DNA from: Paenibacillus dokdonensis
GTDB lineage: Bacteria > Bacillota > Bacilli > Paenibacillales > Paenibacillaceae
DNA length: 64,000 nucleotides
NCBI RefSeq assembly: GCF_004916975.1
Contig: NZ_STGQ01000001.1
Location: 644,993-708,992 of the forward strand
Direction of reading: 5' to 3'
The position numbers and the translations under genes are program-made. The notes below the pieces were generated by a model. That model was not told where the DNA came from, searched no databases, and saw only the letters and a list, made by a program, of their open reading frames with translations. Within the stretch, counting starts at the first letter, position 1; each line of letters begins with the position of its first letter. This document shows, in pieces, positions 58,617 through 64,000 of the stretch.

Positions 58617-59190
58617 ATGAAGGAAATAGCAGATTTAACGACTCTATGAAAGGATCTGGCGGTTCGTTTTCGTCTGTAAGGGATACGTTTGATGAAATCG
58701 GTGATCTATTAAGCCGTGCATGTCAAACCATCAGCCTCTATTGGGAAAACTACCAAACACAGGGACTTCTCAGCCTAAAGACGGATCATTCCCCGGACAA
58801 CCGACAAAACTTACAGAGGAGCAGCATCGCCAGGTTAGCCACGATGCTAAAGCAGCAACAACCGGCTGAAGCTCGGTACACCTGAAACACTTCCGGCGGT
58901 AGCGGAGTGGATTAAGCAGGCCCAAACTTTATTCAAAAGGAACACCTTCGCACAACTTAAGAAGGAGGTGGAGGACGAAAAGATCGATTATTTTCTCATT
59001 GAAGATGTATCGATGATTCGCTCCAGTCAAGTGCTGCAATACAACCTCGTGGCAGACAACGCAAAGTGCCAACATATGGCAAGCACGAAGGAGCCAAGTT
59101 GTATGGTGCGATTAACTATGAAGCCGGGCAAGTGCATCACCAGGGAGAGGGAAAGGCCGATGTGGTTTACAAGTCTATTTTGAATAATTC
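58617..59190 (+). pseudogene. IS630-family transposase remnant
   Basis: Translated fragments match the IS630 (Tc1/mariner-like) layout: SRACQTISLYWENYQTQGL, then EEQHR with a frame change, then KEVEDEKIDYFLIEDVSMI with one catalytic aspartate of the DDE/D triad, and later YGKHEGAKLYGAINYEAG in another frame. At least two frameshifts and an internal deletion are needed to join them, so it is inactive. The flanks are AT-rich and hold no other gene. Confidence 0.75.
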
Positions 59191-59301
59191 TATAAGATTA
59201 AGCTTCATGTAAGCCAATTTATGAAGCGAATCAATAAGCACCTGATAGAAACGATAGATTCCTTGCTTGTCAGGTTATGATGCGTCTTATATAGAAAAGT
59301 G

Positions 59302-59330
59302 TTGCGTAAGCGTGTCTGATATGCTATATT
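59302..59330 (+). promoter_or_regulatory. Promoter of the tRNA pair
   Basis: TTGCGT and TATATT with an exact 17-base spacer; transcription would begin near 59337, about 31 bases before tRNA-Ala. Confidence 0.75.
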
Positions 59331-59367
59331 ATAGGAGTTCTATTTTTGAAAAAGGACTACATTGTAT

Positions 59368-59443
59368 GGGGCCTTAGCTCAGCTGGGAGAGCGCATCGCT
59401 GGCAGCGATGAGGTCAGGGGTTCGATCCCCCTAGGCTCCACCA
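59368..59443 (+). tRNA. tRNA-Ala (GGC)
   Basis: A complete 76-base cloverleaf with a GGGGCCT / AGGCTCC acceptor stem (one G-T pair), D arm GCTCAGCTGGGAGAGC, anticodon loop CTGGCAG giving GGC, T arm GGTTCGATCC and an encoded CCA end. Confidence 0.96.
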
Positions 59444-59451
59444 AGAAATAT

Positions 59452-59524
<73 letters not shown>

Positions 59525-59600
59525 TCAGTGTTTATAAAATGGCGCTGTCTCATAAGTGGATTTCCCACGACAGAGACAGCTCCGTTTTATTTTGGGATCC

Positions 59601-59641
59601 AAAAAAAGGAGCAATTCTCCCGTTATTGGAGAATCGCTCCT
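59601..59641 (-). terminator. Terminator of the IS1182 transposase gene
   Basis: GGAGCAATTCTCC pairs with GGAGAATCGCTCC; read on the minus strand it ends in seven T, overlapping the gene's last codons. Confidence 0.8.
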
Positions 59642-61161
59642 TTGCGTTTTTGCTCTACTCCGGCTTGCTTCAGCATATTATGGGCAAGCGAAAGCCATCC
59701 GACCTCCAGCGTCACTTTCTTCATGCCGCGAAGCAGAAACCGCCGGAAGCCCCGGTTGTTTTTCAGTTGGCCAAACACACTCTCCGGCTCAATCATTCGC
59801 CGTACGGCCAGGGCATAGCCTTCCTCACTTCGGAGGAGTTCCCGGGCCTGACTTTGGTATCGCAGCCTTTCCAGACTTACCGCTACTGTGCACCGATCTT
59901 TCAGCGGGCAGCCTTCACAGCTTTGACTTCGGTAATGACGCCTGCGAATCTCATATCCACTTTCTAGCGTTTCCTTGCTTTCTCTGTGGAAATGCAGTGT
60001 TTGCGCGGCGGGGCACGTCCAGTTATCCTCGGCTACGTTGTACGTCCAATTCTCGATTTTACTCACATCTGCTTTCCACGCTTTGCTCTTTTCTTTATGG
60101 TAACTGCCGTATTTAACGACTGCTGTGATCTCTTCCTTTTCCAGATAGGCATAGTTCTCTTCACTTCCATAGCCTGCATCTGCAATGATTGTCTGTGGAT
60201 GTTGCCCCAAGATCCGCCGTGCTATTTTCAGATGAGACTCTAAACAACGGGTATCCGTGGGTCTTTGGTGGACACTGTAGGCTAAAATGAACTGATTTTC
60301 CGTGCCAATCTGCACATTGTATCCCGGTTTTAACTGTCCATTTCGCATGTGGTCTTCTTTCATCCGCATGAAGGTGGCGTCCGTATCGGTTTTGCTGAAG
60401 CTGTTTCGATTTCCAAGCAACTTTTGGTAATGTTCGTACTTCACAAGTCTTGGAAGCAAGTCCTTCCGAAGCTTCCGAACGGCTTTCTTTAAGGGGTTAT
60501 CCTTGGGATGTTTCAGCAGCTGAGCTTCCAGTTGCTGCGTGACTTGTTCGAGCTTGCTGCTATCCAACTCGGAAGCCTCACCGAGTTCGGTCAGGTCTTT
60601 GCCGTGATGCTCGCGCTCTTCCTGATGCTCTGCGGCTTCGATGGTGGAGAAAAGTGCATGTACATTCTCTTGCAGTTTGGTCTTGTGTTTGCTGACCGCT
60701 TTACCCCAGACGAAGGTGTAACGATTGGCATTGGCCTCAATCTTGGTACCATCTACGAAATAATGTTCCAAGGAGATGTACTTTTCATCTGCAAGAAATT
60801 GAAGTACGGCGGAGAACACGGTTTCGAGGACGTCTTTCATCCGCTCAGAACGGAAGCGGTTAAGCGTGCGGAAATCCGGACGTTGCCGTCCGGCTAGCCA
60901 CATAAAGGGGATGTGTTCCCGGATGGCTTTGGCGATTTGTCTTGAGGAATAGATGCGCTGTGTGTAGGTGTAGATGATGACTTTGGTGAGCATTTTGGGA
61001 TGGTAACTGTCACGGCCGCCGCCGGGATAGGCAGCGTCAAAAATGGCGTCGTCCAATCGATTGACGGCAGCATTCACGACACGAACGAGGTGGTTTTCTG
61101 GAATATCTTCTTCCAGATCCATTGGCAAACAAAGTTGGTCCATGGTATATTGAATGTACAA
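59623..61161 (-). CDS. IS1182 family transposase
   Basis: About 512 residues from TTG 61161 behind AAAGGAGAGG; a GTG at 61191 is an alternative. The N-terminal domain (QLCLPMDLEEDIPENHLVR) and YVDGTK-like FVDGTKIEANANRY, IADAGYGSEENY and a late MIEPESVFGQLKNNRGFRRF segment carry the DDE catalytic residues of the family. No frameshift or stop is seen, so the protein should be functional. It catalyses movement of its own element. Confidence 0.9.
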   Translation of the reverse strand: MYIQYTMDQLCLPMDLEEDIPENHLVRVVNAAVNRLDDAIFDAAYPGGGRDSYHPKMLTKVIIYTYTQRIYSSRQIAKAIREHIPFMWLAGRQRPDFRTLNRFRSERMKDVLETVFSAVLQFLADEKYISLEHYFVDGTKIEANANRYTFVWGKAVSKHKTKLQENVHALFSTIEAAEHQEEREHHGKDLTELGEASELDSSKLEQVTQQLEAQLLKHPKDNPLKKAVRKLRKDLLPRLVKYEHYQKLLGNRNSFSKTDTDATFMRMKEDHMRNGQLKPGYNVQIGTENQFILAYSVHQRPTDTRCLESHLKIARRILGQHPQTIIADAGYGSEENYAYLEKEEITAVVKYGSYHKEKSKAWKADVSKIENWTYNVAEDNWTCPAAQTLHFHRESKETLESGYEIRRRHYRSQSCEGCPLKDRCTVAVSLERLRYQSQARELLRSEEGYALAVRRMIEPESVFGQLKNNRGFRRFLLRGMKKVTLEVGWLSLAHNMLKQAGVEQKRKGAILQ

Positions 61162-61239
61162 AGAAACCTCTCCTTTGAAATGGTTGGTCACACTTCCATT
61201 TTACCAAAAGAAAGGTTTCTTTTTTTGTTTTTTTAAGAT

Positions 61240-61410
61240 TGAAGATCCATTCCCCGCATAAACAGCGGAGAGGACGGACGGATTGTGGAAAAGCGGCAGC
61301 GGTCGCCTTGGTCTCCGGATTTTCACCGCTAAGGGGAATGAAAAAAATCTGGAGAGCACAGCGATTGGAACAATGGTCCGTTCGCGCAGCGTCCACCCAA
61401 AAAGTCTAAG
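61240..61410. repeat. Structured GC-rich segment beside the IS, possible repeat
   Basis: About 170 bases with several nested imperfect inverted repeats, such as GGACGGACGGATTGTGG against the complement of ACAATGGTCCGTTC, and GGTCTCCGGATTTTC against AAATCTGGAGAGC. No open frame is evident. I have a recollection of similar text recurring in Paenibacillus genomes, but only one copy is in this window. It could be a repeat element or structured RNA. Confidence 0.35.
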
Positions 61411-61560
61411 TATATCCTACGTAAAAGACAAGGCTGTCCCAAGCAGCCATTTCATGGCTTTTGGGACAGCCCCATTTTTTCTGTTTTTCTAACATGCGAA
61501 TAACGCCAAGGGACTCCAGCTTAAATGCATACTGTTTTTTAGAGCTATGGCAGTCTAATC

Positions 61561-61680
61561 GTGCGAACATCTGTAGACGCTGTGGTTGTGTGCGCTTACA
61601 CTGATTTCTACAATGGATATATCGAAGAGAAAGGTGTGAGCAATCTTCATGAGTTTATCAACTTTGCCGCGGACGAGTAA
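61561..61680 (+). pseudogene. Unidentified gene fragment
   Basis: An open frame of about 39 codons ends in TAA at 61680 (VVVCAYTDFYNGYIEEKGV, then NLHEFINFAADE). It reads like the C-terminus of a real protein and stands just before the broken sugar transporter, but I cannot name it. No start or RBS is seen. The stretch 61474-61560 holds nothing recognisable. Confidence 0.3.
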
Positions 61681-61710
61681 GAAGCTTATCATCAAGGTAA
61701 GATCACAATA

Positions 61711-62578
61711 GCAGCTCCTGATCAGGTCCGTGCTTTTTATGGTCCTGCTTATTATTTTTATATATATCCCGTTGTGGGGGGTGGCTGATTGCTTTTCAGA
61801 AATATTTTTCCGGCAAAGGGATCTGGAACAGCCCCTGGGTCGGTTTTGATATCTTTGTCAGCTTGTTTCACGATGAGCGGTTTTTCCTCGTATTACGCAA
61901 TACGCTTGTCATGAGCGGACTAAGCCTGGTCACGGGGTTCGTCGGAGCGATCCAGCTTGCCTTGTTGCTGAATTAGGTACGACATTCCTTCTTCAAGTGT
62001 ACCATTCAGACGGTCACGTATATTCACCATTTTATTTCGATGGTTGTCATCGCGAAGATCGTGCTTACGTTTCTGGCGCCGAAAGGCCTTATCAATGCGC
62101 TGTTGATCAAGCTGGGCATTTTGAACGAATCTGTCTTCATAATGGGGAATGGCGAACTGTTCTGGTTCATCAATACGTTGGTTGGTCTGTGGAAAGAGCT
62201 TGAATGGAGCACCATTATCTATCTGGCTGTCTTGGCAGGAATTAACCCGGATCTCTATGAAGCCGCCGACGTGGGTGGAGCGGGACGATTCCAGAAAATG
62301 TGGAACATCTCCATTCCGAGTCTGATGCCGACGTCGACTATTCTATTGATTTTGTCGATGGGTAATATCATCAATGTTGGTTACGAGTCACAGTTCCTGC
62401 TGGGAAATCCGCTTAACTTGGATTATTCGGAATCCTGGATTTGTACGCTTTGAATCTGTCGTTCGGTTCCGATGAATATTCGGTTGGGATTGCGCTAGGC
62501 ATTTTCAAATTGATCGTCGGTTTGCTGATTGTCATTCCAGTCAATTTCATCGCCAAGAAATCGAGCAGTATTCGCTAA
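61711..62578 (+). pseudogene. Sugar ABC transporter permease (LplB type), inactivated
   Basis: Joined fragments give a near-complete binding-protein-dependent permease: IIFIYIPLWGWLIAFQKYF, later LAVLAGINPDLYEAADVGGAGRFQKM (the EAA loop that docks the ATPase) and a final VIPVNFIAKKSSSIR. Three lesions are visible: an extra G in a G6 run near 61776-61781, a TAG at 61974-61976, and a one-base deletion near 62432. Such permeases work with LplC- and LplA-type partners in oligosaccharide uptake. The LplC-type gene starts 30 bases on. Confidence 0.8.
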
Positions 62579-62607
62579 TTCTAAATGTCATGGAGGGGGA
62601 GGCTGCA

Positions 62608-62745
62608 ATGAAAATTCGACTTCGGTTTCGGGATATTAGCTTTGATATCGTTAACTACATCTTACTCGCGTTATTAGGCTTTATTACCTTGTATCCTTTT
62701 ATTAATCTACTTGCTGTATCCTTGAACGATCCGCTTGATACGGAT
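62608..62745 (+). pseudogene. Second sugar ABC permease (LplC type), truncated
   Basis: Begins at ATG 62608 behind GGAGGGGGAGG with KIRLRFRDISFDIVNYILLALLG and the first membrane helix, then LINLLAVSLNDPLDT-like sequence. After about 45 codons it breaks off and joins response-regulator sequence. Only the first of about six helices remains, so it is dead. The junction lies between 62740 and 62755. Confidence 0.75.
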
Positions 62746-64000
62746 CGGGGTTTCCGCCGTAAGATCGCGTTCAGATATTCCGATCATCGCCGTAAGCAGA
62801 TTCGATGAATTTGCGTATTTGAAGCAATGTTTGAAGTACGGGGTGAAGGATCATTTGCTGAAACCCGTGAATGAGGAAGATGTCATCCGTTTATTGTCTC
62901 ACATTGCCGATGATCTTCAATTTTGCGATAAACTGGAGATAAGGATGCAAATGGGCATAGCGGCGTTCAAGGATCAAATCTTTAATTTCTGGGTGCAAGG
63001 CCGGAATGAACAGGTTACAGAGCATCTTCGCATGCTGAATATCGAGATGGAAGAGCATGATTCCTATTGCTGCATACTTGTGGAATTGGACTTTCATGAA
63101 CACGCCGATACGCAAATGGCCGATGAGGATGTCGAGACCACTCGGTTTGCCGTAAGGAATATCATGAAGGAGATACTGGATGACCACGGCGTTCTCTTTG
63201 AAATATCGAGAGAGCGATACGGAATCCTGATGTACAGCGATCCCGCGCTTTTGAATTTCAAACGATTCGTCCGGATTCGGGACTGAGATTCAAGAATGCG
63301 TCCTGCGGTTTGTAAAAGTTTCGTTAACTATTGGAATCGGAGACATTCTTTTTATTCGGTACAATTGGCGCTGGATCGCAAGTTTTTGCTTGGGACGCCT
63401 CCGATTATTTTGCGACACCGATGTACCAGCGGATTTGAATCCTCGCGAGATCATGACGATCCGCGACGCGAAGCGGCAATTCGAGGAAATGATCAGGTAG
63501 GAGAAACTGCCGCAAATCGTTTCGCTGCTGGACTACCAAATGGAATATTTTATTTCCCAATTGGCTCCGAAATCGGTCGTCCAGATCGTGGTTCTCGACT
63601 TATTCTCCAGCATATAGCACGAACGCGCGAGCACATAAGACGATGCTTTGCGACTGCCTTCGGATGAATATACCCGAATCTTTCGCGCCTCGACCATCCG
63701 GGAACTGTTTCGCTATGCCAAGGAGAAATGCCTGGACATCATCAAGCGGATAGAACAAAGCGAGGAGCCGCCCTCTTCGAACGCGATTGAAGCAGATAGC
63801 CAAGAAGAATTATGTGAGTAACATCAGTCTCAAAAATATTGCGGAGCAAATATTCATGAATCCGGTCTACCTGAGCCATTTATTCAAAACGATGGAAGGC
63901 GTCTCCTTCAACGATTACTTGCTGAATGTACGGCTGGAGGAGGCGAAGCAGCAATTAATTGTATACGGATGAAAAAATATACCAGATTGCCAATGACGTC
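62745..64000 (+). pseudogene. YesN-type AraC response regulator, decayed; runs off the window
   Basis: Starts mid-receiver (DIPIIAVSRFDEFAYLKQ and KDHLLKPVNEEDV), followed by the long middle domain and, after several frame changes and stops (TGA near 63284, TAG near 63498 and 63615), an AraC-type helix-turn-helix (NISLKNIAEQIFMNPVYLSHLF). Near 63970 the frame shifts again into DEKIYQIANDV at the window edge. Such regulators control the neighbouring sugar transporter. Not functional. Confidence 0.75.

Larger units (their letters stand above)
59541..61473 (-). mobile_element. IS1182-family insertion sequence (ends approximate)
   Basis: The left end GGCGCTGTCTCATAAG (59541-59556) and the reverse complement of the right end at 61458-61473 (GGGGCTGTCCCAAAAG) match in 13 of 16 bases, giving candidate terminal repeats around the transposase gene. 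Each end is part of a local palindrome (59544-59580 and 61432-61472). I could not see a clear target duplication, so the right boundary is uncertain. Confidence 0.55.

Noticed and set aside
59556..60116. 186-codon plus-strand frame inside the IS
   Set aside because: It is antisense to the intact transposase and has no RBS.

Overview
This window is chromosomal DNA of an endospore-forming Firmicute, most likely Paenibacillus or a close relative. The signs are spore-specific genes (cotJABC, YheC/YheD proteins, ytrH/ytrI, a small acid-soluble spore protein), frequent TTG and GTG starts behind strong Shine-Dalgarno sites, and gene order resembling the Bacillus subtilis dnaE-accDA-pyk-citZ-icd-mdh-pho-polA-mutM-coaE-nrdR region. 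The species assignment is inference from gene content; no 16S gene or other typing marker is present.

Layout. 1-6.1 kb: the end of a Dps gene, a mostly empty 0.7 kb gap with a Fur-box-like site, then the iron-sulfur assembly operon sufCDSUB. 6.2-14.1 kb: two HD-GYP phosphodiesterases (one on each strand), a fused MoaD-MoaE molybdopterin synthase, a YunD-like nucleotidase, uppP and an MMPL exporter. 14.2-17.9 kb: a 118-bp inverted-repeat element, a YfkAB-type radical SAM gene, a CNNM/CBS membrane protein and a YtvI-like permease. 18.0-20.0 kb: cotJABC and a HAD phosphatase. 20.1-26.7 kb (minus strand): a compact operon of five YheC/YheD ATP-grasp paralogues with an embedded acetyltransferase. 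26.9-30.4 kb: yheA, a small membrane protein, ytoI, ytpI, ytrI and ytrH, the last two behind a very good sigma-E promoter. 30.5-45.9 kb: dnaE, a YutG-like phosphatase, accDA, pyk, a thioesterase, fxsA, citZ-icd-mdh, a membrane protein, an SDR enzyme and a YfbR-like nucleotidase. 46.1-51.7 kb: phoR then phoP, a soluble CBS-chemoreceptor-like protein, and orphan pstB-phoU, with PhoP-box repeats before phoP and before pstB. 51.9-58.5 kb: polA, mutM, ytaF, coaE, a lytic transglycosylase, an SASP gene and nrdR. 58.6-64 kb: decayed DNA with an IS630-type remnant, two tRNA genes, an intact IS1182-family transposase and a broken sugar-uptake locus (two permease fragments and an AraC-type response regulator).

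How the genes fit together. The centre is housekeeping: Fe-S assembly, replication and repair (dnaE, polA, mutM), malonyl-CoA synthesis (accDA), glycolysis and TCA (pyk, citZ, icd, mdh, with a one-mismatch cre site before citZ) and phosphate sensing (phoRP, pstB, phoU). Sporulation genes are interleaved. Compared with B. subtilis as I recall it, pfkA and nrnA are missing from their usual slots, phoR precedes phoP, and pyruvate kinase lacks the extra C-terminal domain of Bacillus enzymes. The least understood part is the YheC/YheD operon, a candidate spore-surface peptide-ligase system. Non-coding structures worth attention are the leader of the second HD-GYP gene, the 118-bp dyad element at 14.2 kb and the structured segment next to the IS1182 element.
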